Assembly (NCBI RefSeq): GCF_000170855.1
Contig: NZ_ABCQ01000006.1
Coordinates: forward strand, 62,001 to 126,000
Direction: 5' to 3'
DNA: 64,000 nucleotides
Origin: Moritella sp. PE36
Lineage (GTDB): Bacteria; Pseudomonadota; Gammaproteobacteria; Enterobacterales; Moritellaceae
The notes beneath the pieces were generated by a model. It worked only from the letters and a program-made list of their open reading frames with translations. It was not told the origin of the DNA and did no database searches. The translations under genes and the position numbers were made by a program. Of this stretch, positions 42,236-51,096 are shown piece after piece. The first letter of the stretch is position 1. The number at the start of each line of letters is the position of its first letter.

Positions 42236-42338
42236 AGGCTACAAATTCCGTAGCCTCGCCAAAATTAGTCAGCTGCTACTCTGGTTTCCAGAGCAGCCAT
42301 AATCGAATACAAAAACGAGTATTAAGGTAAATGGTCAT
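42236..42338 (-). promoter_or_regulatory. Candidate leader-peptide attenuator of the EamA permease gene
   Basis: A 20-codon minus-strand frame (42338-42276) starts with ATG behind AGGAG at a 5-base spacing and encodes two close Trp codons (RLWLLWKPE end). The Trp codons lie in segment 1 of a stem (42288-42297 with 42281-42284 and 42272-42277) whose 3-base bulge is the stop region. A second stem (42236-42242 with 42250-42256) follows. A GTAGC in segment 2 can pair with GCTAC in segment 3. This is the 1:2, 2:3, 3:4 layout of amino-acid attenuators. The T-tract after the last stem is weak. Confidence 0.45.
42276..42338 (-). CDS. Putative 20-residue leader peptide
   Basis: Short frame with a strong ribosome binding site. 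The product begins MTIYLNTRF and ends LWKPE, with Trp at 14 and 17, four Leu and three Arg. Probably translated for regulation rather than for its product. Trp is the most likely sensed amino acid because both Trp codons fall on the first hairpin segment. Confidence 0.4.
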   Translation of the reverse strand: MTIYLNTRFCIRLWLLWKPE

Positions 42339-42516
42339 CAATACTCCTGCAGTTCGAATCTAAATAATTAATAGTGAACAATGAGTAAAACAATTCGCGA
42401 TGGCCGTAGCAAGTTAAAAATCACGATAAATATATAATCAAGATAATATAGTACCTTACCGCCCTATATTACTGTTTCGTAGTGTGAAAGTTGTTTTTCT
42501 TAATACTTTCGTTGAG

Positions 42517-42549
42517 ATAAAAAAATGGCCAATTGAAATTGGCCATTTT
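42517..42549 (-). terminator. Terminator of the TonB-dependent receptor gene
   Basis: Inverted repeat AAAATGGCCAAT / ATTGGCCATTTT with a tight loop. The plus-strand A-run before it provides the minus-strand T-tract. 25 bases beyond the receptor stop. Confidence 0.85.
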
Positions 42550-42573
42550 AATCATTATAAAAATAATATTCTG

Positions 42574-44664
42574 CTAGAGCGTATAGCTAATGCCAAATTT
42601 AAAGGTTCTTGGTTCACCCACATTCACCTCGCCATTTTCACCGCCAGCAAGATAATCGGTATCGAACAGGTTATCGATATTCAGACGAAGTTGCAGCGCG
42701 TTACCAGCCACTGAAGTCTGGTAATTAATCCCGGTATCAATGCGGATATAGCTGTCTTTTAAGAATTTGTTATCCTCATCACCATAACGTTCGCCTTCAT
42801 AATAAGCGCCTAAATTAACCGATAACTGCTCAGTAAATACATATTTACTCCAGATTGATGCAGTCCATTCCGGCACATCTTCCGGACGATTGCCTTCTAA
42901 CTCATTATGTTTCGCATATTTAGCATCGAGGTACATCACCGAGGTGATCAAAGACAAATTAGAACTAACCTTACCAATCGCACTCAGCTCCACACCCTGG
43001 TGATGTTGTTCACCGCCCTGAGTTGTTACGTCACCATCACCATCATCCGCGTCTTTAGTTAGCTTAATATTACTGCGAGTAATATCAAAAATCGCCGCAT
43101 TAATCGCTAATTTGTTATCCATAACTTGCCATTTAGTGCCAAGTTCGTACATTTTGCCCTTAACTGGATCTAATTCCATACCATTATTACCACTAGGGCC
43201 GTCATCAAGTACACGACCCAAAGGTTCAAAGCTTTCACTGTAGTTCGCGTAAATTGATGCATTATCTTGCGGATGATAAATGACGCCAAATTTCGGTAAT
43301 ACCGCATTGTTATTGGCATCGGTTTTATCCTGACGGTCATAACGCACGCCTGCTAATACCTGCCATTGATCATTTAGAGTAACCAGATCCTGAACATAAA
43401 CACCATAATACTTATAATCTTCACTCTTAGATTCTGCTTTAGGATCAGCATAATCTAATACCGGTTGCTCAATAATGGTTCCATCGTTAATATTGCCATC
43501 GAGCTTTTCTTTATCCTTCACTTTTAGCGAAGTGTATTCGTGCGCAAGGTAGTTACCACCCACTAATAACTCATGATTAATACTGCCAGTTGTCACCGAG
43601 CCCATCAGATCAAAATAGAATGACTGCTGTTGCCAGTCTTCTAACTTGTTATAAGGTTTGTTGCCATAACTGCCATCAAGGGGATCATACTTACCCGTTT
43701 GCGGTTTACTTTCCCAGCGTTCACGTTCGTTATGCTGGTTGTTATAACCCGTCGCAACTTGCCAATATGAATTCACTTGATAAGTCACATCAACACCGTA
43801 GTTTTCACTTTGAGCATCGATCTTAGTCCAAGGCATATCCCAGATGGTGCTGTCACCGCCGATCACATTGCCATTATCATCAACTAAAGCGCCACTGTCC
43901 TGACCAGAAACATCATCTAATTTATCGTAATGCAGGGCGATAGTCAGCGCATCCGTCACATCAAACTCAGTAACTAAACTGCCAACTACAGACTCACTTT
44001 CTAAGTTGCTGCCGTCCTGGTATTCACGCCAGCTATTATTGTTTTGCTGCTCGATAATGGCACGGTAACGAATGGTTTTATTGTCATTCAAGCTGCCAGT
44101 AGCATCAATCGAGTTACGGAATGAACCATGATCATCGCCTTTCACTGCAAATTTAACCGAGCTTTCATTCGATGGCTTTTTCGTGACTAAGTTAACGATG
44201 CCGCCAGGTGCTGACTGACCGTATAATAAACTTGATGGTCCTTTCAATACCTCAACATTATCAATCAATGCCATCGGCATCCGGTATTTAGCAAAATGCT
44301 GATGACCGTCTTTCAGGATATTGGTATTTTCTTCTAAGCTAAAACCACGCAGGCTAAAGCGTTCTCGATCTGATGTAACTCGACCTAATGAAACACTCGC
44401 GTCATTTCTTAATGCATCACCTAAGGTGACAGCTAACTGATCTTCAAGCACTTCGCTCGGGATCACTGTGACCATTTGTGGCGTTTCTAACAAGGAGACA
44501 TCCGAGCGCATTGCAGCATGAGCCTGATCGATTTTATAGTGCTGCTGATAGCCAACCACTATCATCGTTTCTGTACTGTCTGCTGGAACAGCCTGCGCTA
44601 GGCTCGCTTGTGAATAAAGGATTGTCGAAATAACGGCGGATATAAATTTAACTTGAGTGTTCAT
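42574..44664 (-). CDS. TonB-dependent ferric-siderophore receptor
   Basis: 696 residues from the ATG at 44664 (AAAGG 10 bases upstream); a longer frame from 44697 adds 11 residues before the signal peptide. Signal peptide to about SLAQA, a TonB-box-like ETMIVVGYQ, plug domain (LLETPQMVTVIPSEVLEDQ; GFSLEENTNILKDG; EVLKGPSSLLYGQSAPGGIV) and a 22-strand barrel ending FKFGISYTL. The plug sequence is of the FhuA/FhuE/FoxA type, suggesting hydroxamate siderophores; the exact ligand is uncertain. Last gene of the uptake cluster, with its own candidate Fur box. Confidence 0.92.
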   Translation of the reverse strand: MNTQVKFISAVISTILYSQASLAQAVPADSTETMIVVGYQQHYKIDQAHAAMRSDVSLLETPQMVTVIPSEVLEDQLAVTLGDALRNDASVSLGRVTSDRERFSLRGFSLEENTNILKDGHQHFAKYRMPMALIDNVEVLKGPSSLLYGQSAPGGIVNLVTKKPSNESSVKFAVKGDDHGSFRNSIDATGSLNDNKTIRYRAIIEQQNNNSWREYQDGSNLESESVVGSLVTEFDVTDALTIALHYDKLDDVSGQDSGALVDDNGNVIGGDSTIWDMPWTKIDAQSENYGVDVTYQVNSYWQVATGYNNQHNERERWESKPQTGKYDPLDGSYGNKPYNKLEDWQQQSFYFDLMGSVTTGSINHELLVGGNYLAHEYTSLKVKDKEKLDGNINDGTIIEQPVLDYADPKAESKSEDYKYYGVYVQDLVTLNDQWQVLAGVRYDRQDKTDANNNAVLPKFGVIYHPQDNASIYANYSESFEPLGRVLDDGPSGNNGMELDPVKGKMYELGTKWQVMDNKLAINAAIFDITRSNIKLTKDADDGDGDVTTQGGEQHHQGVELSAIGKVSSNLSLITSVMYLDAKYAKHNELEGNRPEDVPEWTASIWSKYVFTEQLSVNLGAYYEGERYGDEDNKFLKDSYIRIDTGINYQTSVAGNALQLRLNIDNLFDTDYLAGGENGEVNVGEPRTFKFGISYTL

Positions 44665-44758
44665 GTAAATAAAACCTTTGTAGCTTAATACATCCATTGG
44701 ATATATTTAATCGCTAAAATATTTTGTATGGGACTGTAACAACCCAAATACAAACTGA

Positions 44759-44777
44759 AATAGGAATCGTTCTTATT
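44759..44777 (-). promoter_or_regulatory. Candidate Fur box upstream of the receptor gene
   Basis: AATAGGAATCGTTCTTATT is a 19-bp palindrome with one mismatched pair, resembling the Fur inverted repeat, 95 bases before the receptor start. Iron repression is expected for this gene class. Confidence 0.55.
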
Positions 44778-44961
44778 TGCCTTTATTTTATTGATTAGCT
44801 TACTGGTGTCAAGTTTGAAATGCTTAGTTTTTAATCGTTTACAGAATAAGTATGTAAAATATCAATTAAGGGGGAACTTTTTGATAGTGCAGGAACTGGA
44901 AAGGCAGTGAATAAAATTAATCAGGTCATTAAAATAAAGGGCCGTCTCGACCCTATATTTT

Positions 44962-45930
44962 CTATTTTCTATTTTTCAAAATCTGTTGTTCTAATGCATT
45001 CAATACATAATCTGCAGAAACAAACGTTGGCGTATACGCTTGTTCACGGTTTAAACGGATGAACTGGTTGTTTTGATAAGCCGTTAAGGCAAACTGCCAA
45101 CCGGGTGCAACATCATCAAAACCAGCGTCGATTGACTCGGGACCCGCGCCTAACTGGGATGTGTAGGTACTAAAAAACCAATCTGCATCTAATGACTCAA
45201 TCAGTTCCGAGCTCACTTCGGCACCCGCATCGTCAGGGGCAAAATTATCTTGTAAAAATTGTGGTCTGGTTAAGCCTAAATCAAATAATACCTGGGTAAT
45301 GATCCCCGAGTTTTGGCGGATCTTAATTTCCGCCTGACCTTTGCTGGGTACCGCGTAAATAAATGTTTTACCCGACAATTCATCGGTATATTTATCTTTA
45401 AAGCGAGCAATTTTTTGTTGGTAGTCGCTATAATTCTGCTCAAAAATATCTTTTTTACCCACCCAGGTAGCCACATCGCGATAAGCATCAAAAATGTTAG
45501 GCGTATAACGTTGGATCAATACCGTCGGGGCAATTTTAGAGAGTTTATCAAATAGTTTTTTCTGATATTTGACCGTACCGATAATCAGGTCCGGTTTCGA
45601 TGCTTTGATCTGTTCAATATCACTGCCTTTATTGCCGTAGTTGAAGTAACCCGTATCGGCAAATTTAATACCAAAAACTTCTTCGCCGCCGCGAATATAA
45701 GGCGTATTTCCCGGTAATTTAATATAAGTTGAAGTGCCGACTATCGGGGCATCAACATCTAACAAAATAGACGTTGTCGACATCACGTGCAGAGATGCGA
45801 TGCGTTTCGGTTGGGTTAATATTTCAACCTTGTTACCTGCATGGTCAGTTATCATCATGGTTTCGTTAGCAACCGCTTGCAGCGATAAGCTGAGCAACAA
45901 CGCGCCTTGCACAAATTTTATTAATTTCAT
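44962..45930 (-). CDS. Periplasmic ferric-siderophore binding protein (FecB/FhuD-like)
   Basis: 322 residues from the ATG at 45930, chosen because AGGA lies 6 bases upstream and the product then begins with a typical signal peptide (MKLIKFVQGALLLSLSLQAVA). Body: TDHAGNKVEILTQPKRIASLHV and a helical-backbone binding-protein fold (EQIKASKPDLIIGT; ESLDADWFFSTY). It delivers iron-siderophore to the FecCD-type permeases encoded just upstream. Upstream in-frame ATG pairs arise from a 21-bp triplication over the start region. Confidence 0.9.
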   Translation of the reverse strand: MKLIKFVQGALLLSLSLQAVANETMMITDHAGNKVEILTQPKRIASLHVMSTTSILLDVDAPIVGTSTYIKLPGNTPYIRGGEEVFGIKFADTGYFNYGNKGSDIEQIKASKPDLIIGTVKYQKKLFDKLSKIAPTVLIQRYTPNIFDAYRDVATWVGKKDIFEQNYSDYQQKIARFKDKYTDELSGKTFIYAVPSKGQAEIKIRQNSGIITQVLFDLGLTRPQFLQDNFAPDDAGAEVSSELIESLDADWFFSTYTSQLGAGPESIDAGFDDVAPGWQFALTAYQNNQFIRLNREQAYTPTFVSADYVLNALEQQILKNRK

Positions 45931-45987
45931 CATTTTCCTATATTCTTTCATCATTATACTAAATTATTTCATCATTATATTAACGAG
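45925..45987. repeat. Three tandem 21-bp repeats over the start of the binding-protein gene
   Basis: TTTCATCATT recurs at 45925, 45946 and 45967, exactly 21 bases apart. On the coding strand each unit opens with ATGATGAAA. The first-transcribed unit runs into a stop codon (ATG ATG AAA TAA), the second is in frame with the gene, and the third is the true start. Confidence 0.75.
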
Positions 45988-45994
45988 CATCAGG

Positions 45995-47041
45995 CTACTG
46001 CCTAACAATGTAACGCGTCATGATAATAAAAAATAATGCGCCGATTAACGCAATAAATACACCGGCATTGATCATGATCGGCGCAAAGAGTGTCCGTCCA
46101 AGGGTATCAGCCCAAAGCGTCATTATTGCCCCTAACAACATGCTGACAATACCTAATTCCGTGCCACGATAACCAATAATATTTTTAGCTAAAAATGTAG
46201 CGATCAGGCCAATAAATCCGATAGAACCAACCAAGGCAATCACAGGCGCCATCGCAAATACCGCTAATATAATAATAAATATATAATATTTTTTGGCATC
46301 AACGCCTAATGACATGGCGTGCTGATAACCAAAATTGAGCGGATTAATATAACGGCTTAACAACAAAAACACCGCGATGATCACCGTCATCCAGATACTT
46401 AAAAAGCTGGCACTGGCAAGATCCAGAGATAAAAAACTGCCGGATAAAAACGCCATAAGAAAAGCCATATCTTCGATAGTGACCGATGACAAGAGTATAT
46501 CGCTGAACGCAGACACAACCGCACCCACGGCAATACCGACTAATACGATAAAGGTCCCGTTGAGGTTTTTATGGACAAACCAGAGCACCAGCAACGCGGT
46601 AACGAATACCCCAAAGAAGCTAGCAAGAATACTCGCCGTTAAGGAAACCTGTGAGAACACCACATACAGCACAATGACTGACAACGCCGCACCATCAGAA
46701 AGCCCTAATACGCCAGGATCGGCCAACGCATTACGCGCGGCAGTCTGTAATAAGTAACCCGATAACGCCATCAATGCACCCGCAGCAATAGCCCCCATAA
46801 TACGGGGTAATCTTAGTTCATAGATAGTAGACGTAGCGTCATTAAGCGCGACATCAAAGCTAATAACTCCGTAAACATCTGCCCATGAAACACTGACCGA
46901 GCCTAATTTAAGACTGAAAACAAAACTCAGACTCAGCACTAGCACTAATGCGCAGAGCACCCAGAAAGTGCGTTTATAAATCGGTAAGCTGATCCCTTTC
47001 GAGGGACTTATGATCATATTTTGATCGTCAAATATATTCAT
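45995..47041 (-). CDS. FecCD-family siderophore ABC permease (second subunit)
   Basis: 348 residues, about ten transmembrane helices, FecCD signature (RLPRIMGAIAAGALMALSGYLLQTAARNALADPGVLGLSDGAAL; GSIGFIGLIATFLAKNIIG). Partners with the adjacent permease and ATPase to import ferric siderophore across the inner membrane. Overlaps the upstream permease by 4 bases (ATGA), so translationally coupled. Short spacer (64 bases to the chosen start) to the binding-protein gene. Confidence 0.93.
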   Translation of the reverse strand: MNIFDDQNMIISPSKGISLPIYKRTFWVLCALVLVLSLSFVFSLKLGSVSVSWADVYGVISFDVALNDATSTIYELRLPRIMGAIAAGALMALSGYLLQTAARNALADPGVLGLSDGAALSVIVLYVVFSQVSLTASILASFFGVFVTALLVLWFVHKNLNGTFIVLVGIAVGAVVSAFSDILLSSVTIEDMAFLMAFLSGSFLSLDLASASFLSIWMTVIIAVFLLLSRYINPLNFGYQHAMSLGVDAKKYYIFIIILAVFAMAPVIALVGSIGFIGLIATFLAKNIIGYRGTELGIVSMLLGAIMTLWADTLGRTLFAPIMINAGVFIALIGALFFIIMTRYIVRQ

Positions 47042-48102
47042 GACATACGTTTATCCCGGACCATAAAATACAGTAAACATAAAAAGCAAATACTGCCAAT
47101 AGATGCACTGACACCACCGACGATCAATACCTTGGGCGCAATTATGATACGAGCGAGTAAGTCTGACAGGCTCAATAATAAACCACCGATAAGCATCGAT
47201 AACCAGGCACCTTTATTACCCACCTCGCTGACAAAAAACTTACTGATATGCGGTACGACCAAGCCAATAAAACCGATAGGACCGACAATCGAGACAACTA
47301 ACGAGGCCAGTAAAAAAATACACAGCAAGGTGATATTACGGGTTCGGGTGACATTAACCCCGGCACTACGCGCCTGTTTTTCCCCCATGATCATCACGTC
47401 CAACGAGCGTCCTTGGCTTAACAGCACCCCGATCGCCAGCAATGCCAGAGGATAAATTCGACTTAAATCGGTGAAGTCAGCGGGACTAATATCACCCAGT
47501 AACCAGTCTTGAACATTAGCAAAGCGCAGTGGATCGAGCTGCATCAAAAAACTGCTTAGCGAGGAGAACAACATAGAAACCAGGCTGCCTGCCAGCACAA
47601 TATGCAAGTTCTTGGAAATACTCGAGCGATTCATCATTTCCGTCATCGACAACGTAAAGAGCCCGGCAACCGCGGCACCGAGAAACGCCGGAATAAAAAT
47701 ATCATTCTCAGATACATTAAAGAAATAGATGGCACACAAACTGAAGAATACCGCCCCACTACTAACCCCGAGTGTGGAAGACGATACCAGCGGATTCTGA
47801 AACATTTTCTGGGCGCTAAAACCGGCCAGACCTAACATTGCCCCACAGGCCATGGCGACAACCAAACGCGGTAATCTTTGTTTGATCACGATGTGGTGAA
47901 CAAACTGCTGGCTGTCAAAAGCGAAAATGGCTTGAAAAATATCAGCCCAAGCTATCGATCTCGCACCTATACTAATATGGGTTAACGCCACCAGTAACAG
48001 TATCAACGTCAATAAAAATACCGCGCCAAGGAAACGATAGCCGGGTAAGATTCTAAATAAAGAACGCGATAAAGTGCTAGGCAATGAGATGCGTTGGAAC
48101 AT
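47038..48102 (-). CDS. FecCD-family siderophore ABC permease (first subunit)
   Basis: 354 residues from the ATG at 48102 (AAAGG about 9 bases upstream); a GTG at 48129 would add 9 residues. About ten transmembrane helices with RLPRLVVAMACGAMLGLAGFSAQKMFQNPLVSSSTLGVSSGA and GPIGFIGLVVPHISKF. Overlaps the ATPase gene by 26 bases. It forms the heteromeric channel with the next permease. Confidence 0.92.
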   Translation of the reverse strand: MFQRISLPSTLSRSLFRILPGYRFLGAVFLLTLILLLVALTHISIGARSIAWADIFQAIFAFDSQQFVHHIVIKQRLPRLVVAMACGAMLGLAGFSAQKMFQNPLVSSSTLGVSSGAVFFSLCAIYFFNVSENDIFIPAFLGAAVAGLFTLSMTEMMNRSSISKNLHIVLAGSLVSMLFSSLSSFLMQLDPLRFANVQDWLLGDISPADFTDLSRIYPLALLAIGVLLSQGRSLDVMIMGEKQARSAGVNVTRTRNITLLCIFLLASLVVSIVGPIGFIGLVVPHISKFFVSEVGNKGAWLSMLIGGLLLSLSDLLARIIIAPKVLIVGGVSASIGSICFLCLLYFMVRDKRMS

Positions 48103-48853
48103 GAATACCGACCTTTTCGTTACCAACACGTGACGTGTTTACATGAAAAACATGTTGCATCATGGTATCGGTGATCACCGATTGTGCCGCACCTTGCGCA
48201 TATACTTTTTGCTCGGCAAGCACGATCACGTGATCCGCGTATAACGCCGCTTGGGTCATATCATGCAAAATAGCAACCACAGTTTTACCTTGTTCTGCCA
48301 ACTCTCGACCTAGGTCTAACAGCATATATTGATGCTTTAAATCTAAATGTGTAGTCGGTTCATCCAGCAATACGATGTCCGTTTGTTGGGTGAGTAACAT
48401 CGCCATTCTGGCACGTTGTTGTTGACCACCGGAAAGTGTCGACAAGCGTTTATTTGCCAGTTCGGTGAGTTGCATTTTTTGCATTGCTTGCTCAGCTATC
48501 GTTCGGTCTTCGGCACTAAATCGAGAAAAGAAACCTTGATAACAAAAACGCCCTTGCATCACCATATCCGCGACGGTCATAAACTCAGGCAATGGCATAG
48601 ACTGCGATAATACTGAAACGCGCTGTGCTTGCTCTTTAAAGGAAAGTTGCTGTAGGTCTTTGCCATTAATGCTGATCTGCCCTGATGACAAGGGTAAATG
48701 ACGCATGATCAAATTGAACAGGGTACTTTTACCGCAGCCATTTTGACCAATGATCACATAAAATTTTCCCGGTTCAAAAGTCAGAGAAATGGCATCTAAT
48801 ATTTTACGATCAGCTTGGTAGGCAAAACTGACGTTATCGATTTTGAGAGTCAT
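48077..48853 (-). CDS. Siderophore ABC transporter ATPase (FecE/FhuC-like)
   Basis: 258 residues. Walker A GQNGCGKST (about 37-45), Q-loop, signature LSGGQQQRARMAM, Walker B TDIVLLDEPTTHLD and the switch His in ILHDMTQAA. First gene of the transport operon ATPase, permease, permease, binding protein, then receptor. A Fur-like site lies 22-40 bases upstream of its start. Confidence 0.94.
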   Translation of the reverse strand: MTLKIDNVSFAYQADRKILDAISLTFEPGKFYVIIGQNGCGKSTLFNLIMRHLPLSSGQISINGKDLQQLSFKEQAQRVSVLSQSMPLPEFMTVADMVMQGRFCYQGFFSRFSAEDRTIAEQAMQKMQLTELANKRLSTLSGGQQQRARMAMLLTQQTDIVLLDEPTTHLDLKHQYMLLDLGRELAEQGKTVVAILHDMTQAALYADHVIVLAEQKVYAQGAAQSVITDTMMQHVFHVNTSRVGNEKVGIHVPTHLIA

Positions 48854-49240
48854 AGTATATCAACATAATGGTGTTGATGAGAATGATAACCAATAACAAA
48901 TATGATGTAAACCGCGGGTATAACATGGCTAAAAAAAGGACAAATATAATAGGAAGATGGTAACAGACTAATGAGCAGACTTTAGTTGAAGTAAATGCAG
49001 ATTTACTCCGCAAGTATTTACTGATTCTGTTCAAGACATGACAGTAATCAACAACAATAAATTGAATCAACCTAAATTTTATACCTAAGGTGGTAAAACA
49101 CAAAGAATATTATAGTGCTATAGTGTTTCATTAACTAAATAAACTCTATCAATCACAACACTATAGATATAGCCATTTATTTTCAACGAGTTAACATCTA
49201 ATATGATTGTTGTGAAGTTAACAAAAAGAAGGATATCTAA
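48854..49240. other. 387-bp divergent spacer between the siderophore operon and the cyclase gene
   Basis: Contains the Fur-like site near the left end. A minus-strand frame covering most of it (48834-49103) has hydrophobic composition but no ribosome binding site and overlaps the ATPase start, so it is not called. No other element seen. Confidence 0.5.
48875..48893 (-). promoter_or_regulatory. Candidate Fur box at the head of the siderophore operon
   Basis: TGATGAGAATGATAACCAA contains the Fur-like core GATGAGAATGATAA, 22 bases upstream of the ATPase start. The second half-site is imperfect. Together with the site at 44759 it suggests iron repression of the whole locus. Confidence 0.5.
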
Positions 49241-50461
49241 TTGCTCTGCAAAATACTTGTTGTTGAAGACAGCCGAGCTTTTCGCAAATACCTTAATGTC
49301 CTGCTGAGCCGAGCTGGTTTTCAAGTAGTATTTGCTGAATCAATAACACAAGCACGCGAGATCCTCGCACGAGAAAGCGATTTTCTTTGTTCGGTACTGG
49401 ACTACTGCTTACCTGATGGTCATGACGGTGAAATCATCGAACATGTGTTGAGCTATGGCGTACAAGCCATTATTTTAACCGCTCATTTCAGTGATCATAT
49501 TCGCGAAAAAGTGTTATCAAAAGGTGTCATTGACTACTTATTAAAAGACAGTGTATCGTCGGTATCCTATCTCATCCCATTATTACAACGTCTGCAAGAA
49601 AATAGCCGCCATAAAGCGCTGGTAGTTGAAGACTCTGCAACCGTGCGTTCCCATCTCATTAATTTACTAGAGCGACAAAACCTGCAGGTCATTGCTGCTG
49701 AAAATGGTGAGCAGGCGATCCAGTTATTACAACAGCATCCCGATATCAGTTTGATCATCACAGATCATGACATGCCCAAAAAAGACGGCATAACCATGAC
49801 CCGGGAGATCCGGCGACAGTTCGATCGGAATCAACTGGCCATTCTAGGTCTATCCGGCAGTAGTGATCGCTCGATGACGGCCCGTTTTCTTAAAGCCGGC
49901 GCTAATGATTTTCTCTATAAGCCTTTTAATCAAGAAGAGTTTTATTGTCGAATCCATCATATTCTCAACATGAAAGATACCGCCGACAAACTCTACAAGA
50001 TGGCCAATCAAGATGCGCTCACCGGTTTATGGAACCGACGCTATTTCTTTAGTCAGCACAGTAGCAGTAGCACTTCTGAACATAAGAATATTGCCATGCT
50101 GGACATTGATTTTTTCAAAAAAGTGAATGATAATTATGGCCATGATGGCGGAGATACGGTCTTAGTGGCCATCAGTCAGCAATTACAACATCACTTTTCA
50201 GACGCGATAGTGGCTCGTTTTGGCGGGGAAGAATTTTGTATTCAAAGTAATAGCGATCGCGCAGATTTTGTGCCGCAACTGGAGTTAATACGTCATAAGA
50301 TTGAACAATTAACCATGAAGCACAATGACGAGGAAATCAAGATTACGATCAGTATAGGCGTCAGCTTTGGCAATAAACCGATTGATGAAATGATCTCCGA
50401 AGCCGATGCTCGTTTATATAAAGCGAAAACTAATGGCCGTAACCAAGTTGTCTACCAATAG
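49241..50461 (+). CDS. Diguanylate cyclase with two receiver domains
   Basis: 406 residues, TTG start with AAGGA 7 bases upstream. Receiver 1 (about 3-115; phospho-Asp in VLDYCLPDG), receiver 2 (about 123-240; IITDHDMPKKDG), then a GGDEF domain (about 255-405) with active-site GGEEF at 328-332 and the DALTGLWNRRYF and DIDFFKKVNDNYGH motifs. It should make c-di-GMP when phosphorylated (PleD/WspR-like). No RxxD inhibitory site precedes GGEEF (the residues there are DAIVARF), so product inhibition may be absent. No membrane segment; no cognate kinase adjacent. Confidence 0.93.
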   Translation: MLCKILVVEDSRAFRKYLNVLLSRAGFQVVFAESITQAREILARESDFLCSVLDYCLPDGHDGEIIEHVLSYGVQAIILTAHFSDHIREKVLSKGVIDYLLKDSVSSVSYLIPLLQRLQENSRHKALVVEDSATVRSHLINLLERQNLQVIAAENGEQAIQLLQQHPDISLIITDHDMPKKDGITMTREIRRQFDRNQLAILGLSGSSDRSMTARFLKAGANDFLYKPFNQEEFYCRIHHILNMKDTADKLYKMANQDALTGLWNRRYFFSQHSSSSTSEHKNIAMLDIDFFKKVNDNYGHDGGDTVLVAISQQLQHHFSDAIVARFGGEEFCIQSNSDRADFVPQLELIRHKIEQLTMKHNDEEIKITISIGVSFGNKPIDEMISEADARLYKAKTNGRNQVVYQ

Positions 50462-50516
50462 CGTGATAAGAAGAGTTAAAAAGTTATCAATTCTCAGCGT
50501 CATATTATGCTAACAA

Positions 50517-50550
50517 GATGAATGTTGTACTTCACATGACAACATTCATT
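50517..50550. terminator. Hairpin between the cyclase and rhodanese genes
   Basis: Arms ATGAATGTTGT and ACAACATTCAT (50518-50528, 50539-50549) with a 10-base loop in a convergent spacer. Flanking T-runs are poor, so termination strength is uncertain. Confidence 0.5.
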
Positions 50551-50566
50551 CGATAATAAAAATAAC

Positions 50567-50935
50567 CTATTTACTAATCGGATAACTTTTCATTTTCCAT
50601 TCACGGAAACCGCCATCCATAGAGATAACATCGGTATAACCCATACGCTGGATGAACTCAGCGGATAATGCTGAACGATAACCGCCACCACAATACAGTA
50701 CGATACAGGTATCAAGTGCTGGATATTTTCCTTCTAGATCACGCTCAATAATGCCACGGCCCATGTACTCAGCACCGCTAATACGGCTTGCAGCCCATTC
50801 GCTTTCTTCTCGCACATCTACCAGTACAAATTGTTTACCTTCATCTTGCCACTGCTTTACATCATCACAGCTGCATTCTTTAACCACTTTGCGTGCTTCA
50901 TTACATAAATCTAAAAATCGCTGACTATGAGCCAT
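50567..50935 (-). CDS. Single-domain rhodanese-like protein
   Basis: 122 residues. The rhodanese fold is recognisable from VLVDVREESEWAASRISGAEYMGRG and the active-site loop CGGGYRSAL with Cys82, which would carry a persulfide. Such proteins move sulfane sulfur in the cytoplasm. No signal peptide. It stands alone downstream of no obvious partner. Physiological acceptor unknown. Confidence 0.9.
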   Translation of the reverse strand: MAHSQRFLDLCNEARKVVKECSCDDVKQWQDEGKQFVLVDVREESEWAASRISGAEYMGRGIIERDLEGKYPALDTCIVLYCGGGYRSALSAEFIQRMGYTDVISMDGGFREWKMKSYPISK

Positions 50936-51026
50936 AGTTGTTATCCTTTTTGGTTTAATAGCAAATGCTTACCGAACTATAATTTCATTTTATATCTGAT
51001 AATTCAATCGCCCAGCGCATAAAACA

Positions 51027-51054
51027 ACAAAAACCCGCACTAGGCGGGTTTTAT
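51027..51054 (-). terminator. Terminator of rhodanese-region/secF spacer
   Basis: Arms AAAACCCGC (51030-51038) and GCGGGTTTT (51044-51052) with a 5-base loop. The plus-strand A-run gives a minus-strand T-tract. It ends the queA-tgt-yajC-secDF transcript. Confidence 0.8.
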
Positions 51055-51096
51055 GGCAGTCCAAAGACTAATGAGTTAGCTATGTTTCCCTTATGC

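Larger units (their letters stand above)
42183..42573. other. 391-bp spacer between the receptor gene and the EamA permease gene
   Basis: Contains the candidate attenuator (42236-42338) and the receptor terminator (42517-42549). The middle (42340-42510), presumably the promoter of the permease unit, shows no motif I can name. Confidence 0.5.

Noticed and set aside
48834-49103. 89-codon minus-strand frame with hydrophobic segments before the siderophore ATPase gene
   Set aside because: Overlaps the ATPase start and the Fur-like site, has no ribosome binding site and occupies a divergent promoter region.
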